Shown here in pieces: positions 54,843 to 63,101 of a DNA stretch of 63,101 nt (position 1 is the stretch's first letter; the number at the start of each line of letters is the position of its first letter). Origin of the DNA: an uncultured Pelagibacteraceae bacterium (lineage in GTDB: Bacteria; Pseudomonadota; Alphaproteobacteria; Pelagibacterales; Pelagibacteraceae); contig CACJNV010000005.1 of NCBI GenBank assembly GCA_902594865.1, forward strand, positions 1-63,101, read 5' to 3'. The notes beneath the pieces were generated by a model. The model was not told the DNA's origin. It searched no databases and was given only the letters and a program-made list of their open reading frames with translations. The position numbers were made by a program, and so were the translations under genes.

Positions 54843-55759
54843 AACACTATACAAATTTCAATATTAAAAAATTACACAGAGGATCAATTATTTTAATAGG
54901 TAATTTTGATGGTTTACATTTAGGACATCAAAAATTATTCCAATTAGCACAGTCGTATAAGAAAAAATATAATCTAAAGATTGGGGTTGTTAATTTTGAT
55001 CCAATGCCAAAAATGTTTTTTAATAAAAAATTAAAAAATTTTCGGCTCTCTAATATTGATCAAAAAATAAAGTTACTTAGTAATTTCAAAGTAGATTTTG
55101 TTATTACAAAAAAATTTGATAAAAAATTCTCAAAAACTAAAGCGCTAAACTTTATTTCTCAAATTTTAAATAAAAAATTAAGTTCTAAATATATTTTTGT
55201 TAGCAATAATTTTAGATTTGGAAACAAAAGACAAGGAAATGTTAAATTACTAAAAAAATATGAACAATTGTTTGATTATAAAGTTGTTAAACCTGAACCA
55301 CTAATTAAAAATAAAAAGATCGTGTCATCATCTTTAATAAGAAATCTTTTAGAAAATGGTCTATTGAGTAAAGCTAACAATCTTTTAAAAAGAAACTGGG
55401 CAATACAAGGAAAAGTTAAAAAGGGAAGACAAGTAGGAAAAAAAATTGGATTTCCAACTTGTAACATAGACATCGGTGATTATGTTTTAGCAAAACCAGG
55501 AGTTTATGCTGTAAAGGTTTTGAGAAAAAACAGTAAGAAATATCTTAAAGGAATTGCTAATCTTGGATATAGGCCAACATTTAATCAAAAAAAAATATTA
55601 CTAGAAGTTCATTTATTTAATTTTTCTGGAAATCTTTACAATAAACTTTTATCAGTAGAGTTTTTAAAGTTTATAAGGAAAGAAAAAAAATTTAATAATG
55701 TTAATCAATTAAGAGCTCAAATAAGAAAAGATTTAAATATTGCAAAAAAGACTAAATGA
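54836..55759 (+). CDS. ribF: Bifunctional riboflavin kinase / FAD synthetase
   Basis: 307 residues. N-terminal FMN adenylyltransferase (about 1-180) shows ILIGNFDGLHLGHQKL and VSNNFRFGNKRQGN; C-terminal riboflavin kinase (about 185-305) has GKKIGFPTCNIDI and GIANLGYRPTF, with VHLFNFSGNLY. It converts riboflavin to FMN and FAD. It is placed before ileS and lspA, as in many bacteria, and overlaps ileS by four bases. Confidence 0.96.
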   Translation: MVKHYTNFNIKKLHRGSIILIGNFDGLHLGHQKLFQLAQSYKKKYNLKIGVVNFDPMPKMFFNKKLKNFRLSNIDQKIKLLSNFKVDFVITKKFDKKFSKTKALNFISQILNKKLSSKYIFVSNNFRFGNKRQGNVKLLKKYEQLFDYKVVKPEPLIKNKKIVSSSLIRNLLENGLLSKANNLLKRNWAIQGKVKKGRQVGKKIGFPTCNIDIGDYVLAKPGVYAVKVLRKNSKKYLKGIANLGYRPTFNQKKILLEVHLFNFSGNLYNKLLSVEFLKFIRKEKKFNNVNQLRAQIRKDLNIAKKTK

Positions 55760-58470
55760 CTAAATCACAAATAAATCTGCCAAAAACAGCTTTTTCCATG
55801 AAAGCTAACTTGCCCACTAGAGAACCAGAAATTCTTGAATATTGGAAAAAAATAAACCTTTACGACAAATTGAGAAATGAAAGTAAAGGAAGAGAAAAAT
55901 TCATTCTACATGATGGTCCACCTTATGCTAACGGAAATATTCATATGGGAACAGCTCTGAATAAAATTCTTAAAGATATAATTGTAAAATTTCATCAAAT
56001 GGACGGAAAAGACTCAATTTATGTTCCAGGCTGGGATTGTCATGGTTTACCAATTGAATGGAAAATTGAAGAACAGTATAAAAAAAATAAAAAAAACAAA
56101 AACGAAGTTCCTATAGTTGAGTTTAGAAAAGAATGTAGAACATTTGCCGAGAAGTGGATTGAAGTTCACAAAAGTCAATTTAAAAGATTAGGTGTTGTAG
56201 GGGATTGGGAAAATTATTACTCAACAATGAGCTTTGATGCAGAAGCTCAGATAGTCAGGGAGCTTGGTAAATTTTTAAAAGAAGGAAGTTTATATAAAGG
56301 TTTTAAACCTGTGTTATGGTCAACAGTTGAAAAAACAGCGCTTGCAGATGCTGAGGTAGAATATCAAGACCATAAATCAGATACAATTTATACTTCATTT
56401 AAAGTTAAATCATCTAATTTAAAAGATTTAGTTGGAAGTGAAATAGTCATTTGGACAACAACCCCATGGACAATACCAGCCAATAAAGCTTTGGCATTTA
56501 ATGAGTCTCTTGATTATGTAATTTTGGAAATAAATGATGAAGGTGATTTTAAAAATAGAAAAATTGTTATTGCAGAAGCTCTACTTGAAGCAGTCGTTAA
56601 AGAGTGTGAATTAAAAGAATATAAAAAAATTCTTACGTTTAAAGGTAAAGAATTTAAAAATACTATTTGTTATCACCCATTTTTAAATCTTGGTTATGAT
56701 CATGATATTCCAATGCTAGAGGCAAGATTTGTAACCACTGAGCAAGGAACTGGAATAGTCCACTGCGCACCTAGTCATGGACCTGATGACTTTAATCTTT
56801 GTTTGAATAATGGTATTAAAGCTATCGAAACAGTTGATGGAGATGGAAAATATACAAACAATGTAAAATTATTTGAAGGACTTCATATTTTTAAAGCAAA
56901 TCCTATTGTAATTCAAAAACTTAAAGAGCAAAAAAATTTATTATTTAATGGTGAGTTAGTTCATTCTTATCCACACTCATGGAGGTCTAAGGCACCACTT
57001 GTACATAGGGCTACTCCACAATGGTTTATCTCAATGGAAAGTCACAAATTAAGAGATAAAGCATTAAAGGCTATTGATGAAACAACTTTTTACCCAAGCA
57101 AAGGTAAAGAAAGATTAAAATCAATGATTGAAACAAGACCTGACTGGTGTGTTTCAAGACAAAGAGTTTGGGGCGTACCTCTTCCGATTTTTGTGAATAA
57201 AAAAACAAATGAAATTTTAATTGATGATGAAGTAATAGAAAATATTGCAACTATTTATGAAAAAGAAGGCTCTGATTGTTGGTTTTCGGATGATCCTCAA
57301 AGATTTTTAGGGAACAAATATAAAGCTGAAGATTATAAAAAATTAAGTGACATTGTTGAAGTTTGGTTTGATAGTGGATCAACTCATTCTTTTGTATTAG
57401 AAAAAAGAGAAGATCTAAAATGGCCAGCATCAATGTATTTAGAGGGTTCAGATCAACATAGGGGGTGGTTTCACTCATCATTATTAGAATCTTGTGGAAC
57501 AAGAGATAGAGCGCCTTTCGAATCTATTTTGTCTCATGGTTTTGTTGTGGACGGTAAAGGTTTGAAGATGTCTAAATCATTAGGAAATGTCATTGCACCT
57601 GAGGATATTTTGAAAAAGTATGGTGCTGATATTTTAAGAATATGGGTAGCATCATCAAATTATGCAGAGGATTTAAGAATAGATTATTCTATTCTAGATC
57701 AACACGCAGAGTCTTATAGAAAAATTAGAAATACTTTTAGATATTTACTTGGAAATATAAATGATGATTTTGTAACTATAAACTTTGACAAAGTAGAGTT
57801 AGAAAAGCTACCTGAGTTAGAGCAATTAATGTTGCATAGAATTTATATTTTAAATAATAATTTTAAAAAATATTTTAATAATTATGATTTTCATAATTTG
57901 TATAAAGAATTACTAAATTTTTGTACTGTTGATTTATCTGCTTTTTATTTTGATATTAGAAAAGATAATCTTTATTGCGATCCTAGAGACTCAGAGAAAA
58001 GAAAATCAACCATTTTAGTTCTTAATATAATTTTAAATGCATTGTTAAAATGGTTTGCTCCAATTTTATCTTTTACAACTGAAGAAATTTATAAATTATT
58101 GTTCAAAGATCAAAAAAGTATACACCTTGAAAAATTTCTAGAATTTCCAGATAAATTTAAAAATAAAAAACTTAGTGAAAAATGGAGTGAATTAATTAAA
58201 ATTAGAAATATTTGTAATATAAGTATTGAAGAAAAAAGAGCTAGTAAAGAAATAGGATCAAGCTTAGAGGCAGAGTTAACAATAAATTTAAATCAAAAAT
58301 TACAAAAGGTAACTAATAACATTGATTTTTCAGAATTATGTATTACTTCAAAAGCTGAAGTTAGTTACAATGAAGATGTTGAGACAACTGCAATCACTAG
58401 CAAAGCGAAGGGAACAAAATGCCCAGTTTGTTGGAAAATAAATGAAGCTCCTTGTCCTAGACACCTTTAA
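55756..58470 (+). CDS. ileS: Isoleucyl-tRNA synthetase
   Basis: 904 residues: Rossmann catalytic core with PPYANGNIHMGTAL as the HIGH-region (residues 63-66 read HMGT, last His replaced by Thr), the CP1 editing domain with TTTPWTIPAN and GTGIVHCAPSHGPDD, KMSKS in GLKMSKSLGNVI, the anticodon domain, and a short C-terminal zinc knuckle CPVC...CPRH. It charges tRNA-Ile. Frames are continuous despite many A-runs. Stop overlaps the ATG of lspA by one base. Confidence 0.97.
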   Translation: MTKSQINLPKTAFSMKANLPTREPEILEYWKKINLYDKLRNESKGREKFILHDGPPYANGNIHMGTALNKILKDIIVKFHQMDGKDSIYVPGWDCHGLPIEWKIEEQYKKNKKNKNEVPIVEFRKECRTFAEKWIEVHKSQFKRLGVVGDWENYYSTMSFDAEAQIVRELGKFLKEGSLYKGFKPVLWSTVEKTALADAEVEYQDHKSDTIYTSFKVKSSNLKDLVGSEIVIWTTTPWTIPANKALAFNESLDYVILEINDEGDFKNRKIVIAEALLEAVVKECELKEYKKILTFKGKEFKNTICYHPFLNLGYDHDIPMLEARFVTTEQGTGIVHCAPSHGPDDFNLCLNNGIKAIETVDGDGKYTNNVKLFEGLHIFKANPIVIQKLKEQKNLLFNGELVHSYPHSWRSKAPLVHRATPQWFISMESHKLRDKALKAIDETTFYPSKGKERLKSMIETRPDWCVSRQRVWGVPLPIFVNKKTNEILIDDEVIENIATIYEKEGSDCWFSDDPQRFLGNKYKAEDYKKLSDIVEVWFDSGSTHSFVLEKREDLKWPASMYLEGSDQHRGWFHSSLLESCGTRDRAPFESILSHGFVVDGKGLKMSKSLGNVIAPEDILKKYGADILRIWVASSNYAEDLRIDYSILDQHAESYRKIRNTFRYLLGNINDDFVTINFDKVELEKLPELEQLMLHRIYILNNNFKKYFNNYDFHNLYKELLNFCTVDLSAFYFDIRKDNLYCDPRDSEKRKSTILVLNIILNALLKWFAPILSFTTEEIYKLLFKDQKSIHLEKFLEFPDKFKNKKLSEKWSELIKIRNICNISIEEKRASKEIGSSLEAELTINLNQKLQKVTNNIDFSELCITSKAEVSYNEDVETTAITSKAKGTKCPVCWKINEAPCPRHL

Positions 58471-58970
58471 TGATCGAAAAAATTTTAACAAAAAGCTTTA
58501 TAATCAATTCGTTGTTAGTTTTTTCAATTTTTTTACTTGATAGGCTTTCTAAAATTTATGTTATTTATCTAGATAAAAAATTTTTAGGATCTGAAATATT
58601 TTCCTCAAAGTTTTTAAATATAGTTTTAGTTTGGAATGAAGGAATTGCTTTTGGTCTTTTTTCATTTGATGAAAATTACTTATATAACATTTTAACTATT
58701 ATTATTTTGTTAATTATTATTATAATTTTCTTTATGATGATAAGGAATAAAGGTATTAAAAAATACTCGCTTTTAATGATATTAGGAGGTGCATTAGGTA
58801 ATTTTTATGACAGGATATTCTATGGAGCAGTACCAGACTTTATTGATTTTCATATATCAAATTTTCATTGGTTTATTTTTAACTTTGCAGATATTTTCAT
58901 AACAATAGGTGTAATTTTTATGATAATTTTAGAATATATTGGTATTAATAACGAAGAAAGCACATCATGA
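58470..58970 (+). CDS. lspA: Prolipoprotein signal peptidase LspA
   Basis: 166 residues with four membrane helices. Catalytic dyad regions are GGALGNFYDRIFYGAVPDFIDFH (first Asp) and FNFADIFITIGV (second Asp); the conserved NEGIAFG lies earlier. It cleaves lipoprotein signals at the lipobox after lipidation. Its own neighbour encodes a lipoprotein, and at least three further lipoproteins are present in the window. Overlap with the DUF3035-like gene is four bases. Confidence 0.95.
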   Translation: MIEKILTKSFIINSLLVFSIFLLDRLSKIYVIYLDKKFLGSEIFSSKFLNIVLVWNEGIAFGLFSFDENYLYNILTIIILLIIIIIFFMMIRNKGIKKYSLLMILGGALGNFYDRIFYGAVPDFIDFHISNFHWFIFNFADIFITIGVIFMIILEYIGINNEESTS

Positions 58971-59281
58971 AATATATTAAATTAATTATTTTCTTAAATT
59001 TTATTTTATTTTTTTCATCATGTGCCTCAATGAAGGAGGGTTTTTCAAATCAAAAAAGAAATAATAGCGATGAATTTTTGGTTGAAAAAAAGTCTCCACT
59101 AATAACACCTCCTGATTATAATGATTTGCCAGTTCCAAGTTCTAATGACAAACCATTAAATGATAATAATGCAATTAAATCATTGATTTCTAATGAAAAT
59201 GATAAAGATATTAAAAATAACAACCTCAAAGAGTTAAACAAAAATTTTGAAGAATCCTTGATAGAGAAGATTAAAAATTAA
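58967..59281 (+). CDS. DUF3035-like lipoprotein
   Basis: 104 residues. Signal and lipobox FFSSCASM (Cys about 19), then NSDEFLVEKKSPLITPPDYNDLPVPS, which matches the DUF3035 core of alphaproteobacterial lipoproteins found beside lspA (DEFAVVTRAPLVIPPDF-type). The remainder is Asn/Lys-rich and probably disordered. Role unknown; a link to the outer-membrane assembly complex has been proposed for this family. Stop overlaps pgi by one base. Confidence 0.85.
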   Translation: MKYIKLIIFLNFILFFSSCASMKEGFSNQKRNNSDEFLVEKKSPLITPPDYNDLPVPSSNDKPLNDNNAIKSLISNENDKDIKNNNLKELNKNFEESLIEKIKN

Positions 59282-60435
59282 TGATCACTTCCGGAATTTA
59301 CTTTAAAAATTTCAATTCCAAATTAAAAAAATTAAAGATCAAGGATAAACTTTATTTAATATTAAAAAATAAAAATCCGATATTAGAATCTTTATCAAAA
59401 AACTATAAAAATTCATTTAGTAACAAAATACTTAAAAAATATAAAAAATATCAAAATTTTAGAGTAATAGGAATGGGAGGTTCTACTTTAGGAACACAAA
59501 CAATTTACAGTTTTTTGAATCACAAAATTAAAAAAAATTTTTTATTTATTGATAATCTGAAACCAAAAAATGATAAGAATTTAAAAAAAAAAATAGTTAA
59601 TTTAATTGTTTCAAAATCAGGTAACACTATAGAAACTATAGTTAACTCTAATATTTATTTAGAAAAAAAAAATACAAATATTTTTATTACTGAAAATAAA
59701 AACAATTATTTATATTTGTTAGCAAAAAAATTAAAATCTGAAATAATTCATCATAATAATTTTATAGGTGGAAGATATTCGGTGTTATCTGAAGTAGGTA
59801 TGTTGCCTGCTGAGTTAATGGGACTTAATTCGGGTAATTTTAAACAACTAAATTCTTTAATAAAAAATCAAAAATTTTTGAGAGCTTTAATACTAAATGT
59901 TCAATCAACTCTTCATTTTGTTAAGAATAATAGATTTAATTCGATAATAATTAATTATGATGAGAAATCTGATAATTTGTTTAAGTGGTACCAGCAACTT
60001 CTTGCAGAAAGTTTAGGAAAAAATAAAAAGGGTATTTTGCCAATTGTTTCAACAATGCCAAAAGACAACCACAGCTTGATGCAACTTTATTTAGACGGTT
60101 TTAAAAATAATTTTTTTACATTTTTTTTTGTTCATGAAAAAAAAACTGACAAAATAAACAACAAATATATTTTATCTTCTAAATCATTTCTTAAAAATAA
60201 AAATCTATCTAATATTTTATATTCACAAATGAAAGCATCTGAAAATGTATTTAAAAATAAAAATATCCCTTTTAGAACTTTTGAAATAAAGAAAAGAGAC
60301 GAAAAAACTTTAGGCGAGTTATTTTGTTTTTTTATATTAGAAACAATTTTAATTGGTGAAGCTTTAAATATAAATCCTTATGATCAGCCTGCTGTTGAGC
60401 TCATAAAAAAAGAAACAAAGAAAATTTTAATTTGA
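59281..60435 (+). CDS. pgi: Compact glucose-6-phosphate isomerase
   Basis: 384 residues, about 160 shorter than the ~550-residue E. coli enzyme but with the sugar-isomerase domain residues in order: GMGGSTLGTQ, SKSGNTIETI, GGRYSVLSEVGMLPAEL, WYQQLLAESLGK (active-site Glu) and NHSLMQLYLDG; the C-terminal NPYDQPAVELIKK contains the catalytic Lys. It interconverts glucose-6-phosphate and fructose-6-phosphate. Asn/Lys content is extreme, with long A/T runs and no frame loss. Convergent overlap with rsmD of nine bases. Confidence 0.92.
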   Translation: MITSGIYFKNFNSKLKKLKIKDKLYLILKNKNPILESLSKNYKNSFSNKILKKYKKYQNFRVIGMGGSTLGTQTIYSFLNHKIKKNFLFIDNLKPKNDKNLKKKIVNLIVSKSGNTIETIVNSNIYLEKKNTNIFITENKNNYLYLLAKKLKSEIIHHNNFIGGRYSVLSEVGMLPAELMGLNSGNFKQLNSLIKNQKFLRALILNVQSTLHFVKNNRFNSIIINYDEKSDNLFKWYQQLLAESLGKNKKGILPIVSTMPKDNHSLMQLYLDGFKNNFFTFFFVHEKKTDKINNKYILSSKSFLKNKNLSNILYSQMKASENVFKNKNIPFRTFEIKKRDEKTLGELFCFFILETILIGEALNINPYDQPAVELIKKETKKILI

Positions 60436-60987
60436 AAAGAAAAAAATTCTTGAAATTCCATATTTTTTTTCTTCGATAATATTAAAATCTTCCAAAAATA
60501 TGTCTTTTTCATCTTTGTGTCTGTGTAATATTATTATTCCAGTTTCTTTTAATAAATTTTCATTCTTAATTTTTCTAAAAATTATAGATAAATTTTTATC
60601 TTTAAAGGGTGGGTCTAAAAAAATTATATCAAACTGTATATTTAAGTTTATAATTTTATTGTTATTATAAATATCTTTTTCAATAATCTTATAATTATCT
60701 ACTGATTTTAAATTTAGTAAATTTTTTTTTAAGATAGGAATTACACCCTGGTAATTTTCAACAAATACCACCTCCTGAACACCTCTTGAGAGACATTCAA
60801 TACCAAATGACCCAACACCAGAAAACATATCAAGTATATTTGCATTCTCTAAATCAATCTTAAATTTTTTTGAGTGATTTATTATATTAAAAATAGATTC
60901 TTTCACTAAATCCTTTAGTGGCCTAGTTTTATCATTCATAGGTTGATAGATTTTTTTTCCTCTAAAAGATCCTGAAATTATTCTCAT
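60427..60987 (-). CDS. rsmD: 16S rRNA m2G966 methyltransferase RsmD
   Basis: 186 residues with the SAM-binding loop LDMFSGVGSFGIECLSRG (about 50-67) and the catalytic motif IFLDPPF (DPPF). The N-terminal IISGSFRGKKIYQP...TRPLKDLVKESIFNI is the RsmD signature. It methylates guanine 966 of 16S rRNA. Its start touches the purD stop (shared base 60987), same strand. Confidence 0.94.
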   Translation of the reverse strand: MRIISGSFRGKKIYQPMNDKTRPLKDLVKESIFNIINHSKKFKIDLENANILDMFSGVGSFGIECLSRGVQEVVFVENYQGVIPILKKNLLNLKSVDNYKIIEKDIYNNNKIINLNIQFDIIFLDPPFKDKNLSIIFRKIKNENLLKETGIIILHRHKDEKDIFLEDFNIIEEKKYGISRIFFFSN

Positions 60988-62249
60988 TATTCAATAACTT
61001 TATAGCCGATATCACTTCTGTAAAAACCACCTGACCAATTAAGTTTGTTTAAATTATTGATTAGATTGTTTTTTGCTATTTTAAAATCTTCTGATATCGA
61101 AACGAAATTTAAAACTCTTCCACCTGTAGCAAAGATTTTTTTGTTTACCGTAGTTGTTCCAGCATGAAATAAAAATTCATCTTCTTTTAAACTAATTTTA
61201 TTAATGTTTTCTATTTCAACATTTTTTTGAAAAGTATCAGGATATCCTTTTGAACAAACCACAATACATAAACTTTTTTTATTGAGCCATTCTATATTCA
61301 GCTTATCTAGTTTTTTATCACAGCATGATAGCAAAATTTCAATTATATCTGTTTTTAGTTTTGGAAGAATAGTTTGACACTCCGGATCACCCATTCTAAC
61401 ATTATATTCAATAAGATGTGGCTCATTATTTACTATCATTAAACCTGTATATAAAAATCCTTTATATTCGCTACCCAGTTCATCTAAACCTCTTAGTGTT
61501 GGCTTAATTATTTTTTCGATTATTTTATGTTCAAGATCATCATTAATTAACCTTGAAGGAGAGTAAGCACCCATTCCACCAGTGTTCTTACCTTTGTCAC
61601 CTTCTAAAACTCTTTTATGATCTTGTGCAGTTCCAAAACTTTTAAAATTCTTTCCATCATGAATTGTAAAAAAACTCATTTCTTCACCAATAAGAAATTC
61701 TTCAATCAATATATTTTCTGCCACTCCAAACTTTCCACCAAAAATTTCTTCTACTGCGATCAATGCTTCATTTTCAGAATTACAAATATACACACCTTTT
61801 CCAGAAGCCAAATTGTCTGCTTTAATTACTATTGGAAAGGATGAATTTTCCAAAAAATTTTTAGCTTCTTGTTCATTAAAACAAATCTTAAATTTTGCAG
61901 TCGGTATATTAAATTTTTGACAAAGTTTTTTTGTAAATATTTTTGATCCTTCAAGTTGTGATGCTATCTTATTTGGACCGAAGACTTTAATATTAAATTT
62001 TTCCAAATAATCCACTAATCCATCTACTAAAGGTTTTTCAGGGCCAATGACTACTAAATCGATTTTTTTTTCTAATATATAATCTTTTATTTTCTCAAAA
62101 CTCTCCAAATCAATTTTAACATTTTCAGCAATATTTTCTGTACCTGCATTTCCTGGAAAACAAAATATTTTTTCAATTTTATTTGATTTTTTTATAGTAT
62201 CACAAATCGCATGTTCTCTTCCACCACTTCCTATTATGCCAACTTTCAT
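60987..62249 (-). CDS. purD: Phosphoribosylamine-glycine ligase (GAR synthetase)
   Basis: 420 residues, the usual length. N-terminal GIIGSGGREHAIC, PGNAGTENIA, the ATP-grasp core with VIKADNLASGKGVYIC, GMGAYSPS and EYNVRMGDPECQTILPKL, and the C-terminal FHAGT and ATGGRVLNF. It carries out the second step of de novo purine synthesis. Divergent from a DUF2093 gene with 21 bases between. Confidence 0.97.
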   Translation of the reverse strand: MKVGIIGSGGREHAICDTIKKSNKIEKIFCFPGNAGTENIAENVKIDLESFEKIKDYILEKKIDLVVIGPEKPLVDGLVDYLEKFNIKVFGPNKIASQLEGSKIFTKKLCQKFNIPTAKFKICFNEQEAKNFLENSSFPIVIKADNLASGKGVYICNSENEALIAVEEIFGGKFGVAENILIEEFLIGEEMSFFTIHDGKNFKSFGTAQDHKRVLEGDKGKNTGGMGAYSPSRLINDDLEHKIIEKIIKPTLRGLDELGSEYKGFLYTGLMIVNNEPHLIEYNVRMGDPECQTILPKLKTDIIEILLSCCDKKLDKLNIEWLNKKSLCIVVCSKGYPDTFQKNVEIENINKISLKEDEFLFHAGTTTVNKKIFATGGRVLNFVSISEDFKIAKNNLINNLNKLNWSGGFYRSDIGYKVIE

Positions 62250-62270
62250 ATAAAACTATATAAACTATAA

Positions 62271-62468
62271 ATGAAAAAAAAATTAGCAAAATTAAAGTAT
62301 TTACCGAATAATTTTCAAATCATAGAGAATGGCGATTATGTTGAGTGTGCAGTATCAGGAAAAAAAATAAACCTTGAAAATTTGACTTATTGGAATGTTG
62401 AACTCCAAGAACCTTATTTTTCTTTTAAAGAAGCTTTTAAAAAAAGAGAAAACACCAATAAAGAGTAA
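62271..62468 (+). CDS. DUF2093 family protein
   Basis: 65 residues: AKLKYLPNNFQIIENGDYVECAVSGKKINLENLTYWNVELQEPY. This is the alphaproteobacterial DUF2093 pattern (LxYxxxxFxVxxxGdyVxCAVTGxxIpLdeLRYWNVExQE), here in the reduced AT-rich form. Members are small, perhaps zinc-free relatives of a ribbon fold, with no known function. It sits between purD (divergent) and the acyltransferase (convergent, one base gap). Confidence 0.9.
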   Translation: MKKKLAKLKYLPNNFQIIENGDYVECAVSGKKINLENLTYWNVELQEPYFSFKEAFKKRENTNKE

Positions 62469-62469
62469 A

Positions 62470-63101
62470 TTATTTCCAGCGATTATGTGACCAAATCCAA
62501 CTTTCAGGTTTTTTCATAATCATTTTTTCAAGAACTTTATTTAGATAATCTGTAATTAATTCTACCGAACTGTTAGTGGGAAATTTAATTGGCTCATTAA
62601 TAGTGATTTTAAAATGAATGCCATTTAATCTTTCAATGTAAATTGGTATTACTGGTATATCAAATTTTTTTACTAATTGAGCAGGTATTGTTGTTGTCAA
62701 AGCTTTTTCATTAAAAAAATTTGATAATATTCCCTCCGATACTCTTTGATCAATCATCAAAGCGGTGGATACATTTTTTTTTTTTAATTCTAAAAGTTTT
62801 TTTAGGCCACCTATTCCTTTCTTAATTTGATTTTTGCATATATATTTTGTTCTCAACCTTTCCATAAATACATTTAAAAAAATATTATTTAAAGGTCGGT
62901 ATATAGCTGAAAGTTCTATTCCAGACTTTTCTAAATACATTGCCATTAACTCAAAATTACTGAAGTGCCCAGACACAAAAATTACTGGTTTATTAGATGA
63001 TCTTACAGTTTCAAGAATATTTTGACCTTCTACTTTAATATTCTTTGCAAGCTTTCCTGCTCTAAAATCTTTGATAAACATAAATTCTGCGAAAACTCTT
63101 C
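62470..63101 (-). CDS. Lipid A biosynthesis (KDO2-lipid IVA) acyltransferase, 5' part outside window
   Basis: The frame is open to the right edge, so only the C-terminal ~210 residues are present. The catalytic motif SGHFSNFELM (His-x4-Glu in place of the more usual His-x4-Asp) is followed by IYRPLNNIFLNVFMERLR, KGIGGLKKLL and the late STALMIDQRVSEGI. These are the LpxL/HtrB (LPLAT) blocks. It would add a secondary acyl chain to lipid A at the inner membrane. Subtype (LpxL or LpxM) cannot be decided. Confidence 0.88.
   Translation of the reverse strand, partial: RVFAEFMFIKDFRAGKLAKNIKVEGQNILETVRSSNKPVIFVSGHFSNFELMAMYLEKSGIELSAIYRPLNNIFLNVFMERLRTKYICKNQIKKGIGGLKKLLELKKKNVSTALMIDQRVSEGILSNFFNEKALTTTIPAQLVKKFDIPVIPIYIERLNGIHFKITINEPIKFPTNSSVELITDYLNKVLEKMIMKKPESWIWSHNRWK

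Overview
The window looks like a chromosomal segment of a SAR11-type (Candidatus Pelagibacter-like) marine alphaproteobacterium. The DNA is very AT-rich, proteins are rich in Lys, Asn and Ile, neighbouring genes touch or overlap by a few bases, and the gene families are alphaproteobacterial (RegA/ActR, ChvI/ChvG, DUF2093, DUF3035 after lspA, GroESL behind an RpoH-type promoter). I see no tRNA, rRNA, CRISPR array, transposase or phage gene.

Layout. 0-6.2 kb: 3' end of a RegA-type regulator, the biotin transporter bioY, polA, and the chvI/chvG two-component pair (chvG carries a frameshift). 6.2-9.6 kb: ahcY, tsaE, then an AmgK-like sugar kinase and a MurU-like nucleotidyltransferase, both broken by several one-base homopolymer indels. 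9.5-18.5 kb: gpmA, a VanZ-like membrane protein, an SLT lipoprotein, an RND pump with its adaptor, sseA, msrA, a DMT transporter, an AlkA-type glycosylase and a DUF1330 protein.

18.5-35 kb is the metabolic centre: a nearly complete route from purines to glyoxylate and urea. It holds guanine deaminase, two-subunit xanthine dehydrogenase, membrane urate hydroxylase PuuD, HIU hydrolase, OHCU decarboxylase, PuuE allantoinase, allantoicase and ureidoglycolate lyase. It also has a purine phosphoribosyltransferase, a BMP-type nucleoside ABC transporter, a second deaminase, and an NCS2 permease whose NAT signature resembles xanthine/urate carriers. PuuD lacks the C-terminal cytochrome c domain of the characterised enzyme, and a free-standing periplasmic cytochrome c gene sits at the other end of the cluster. 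No dedicated regulator, XdhC or urease is visible.

35-50 kb: Hsp20 with a heat-shock promoter, oligopeptidase B, a membrane DnaJ-like protein, a GT9 glycosyltransferase, a DapA-family lyase, a cyclopropane fatty acid synthase followed by a remarkable lysine-rich coiled-coil protein, TldD/TldE, an FAD oxidoreductase and TypA. 50-54 kb: a serine hydrolase flanked on both sides by short phased direct repeats, then groESL. 54-63 kb: an ordinary housekeeping block (HAD phosphatase, ribF, ileS, lspA, DUF3035 lipoprotein, a compact pgi, rsmD, purD, DUF2093) ending in a truncated lipid A acyltransferase gene.
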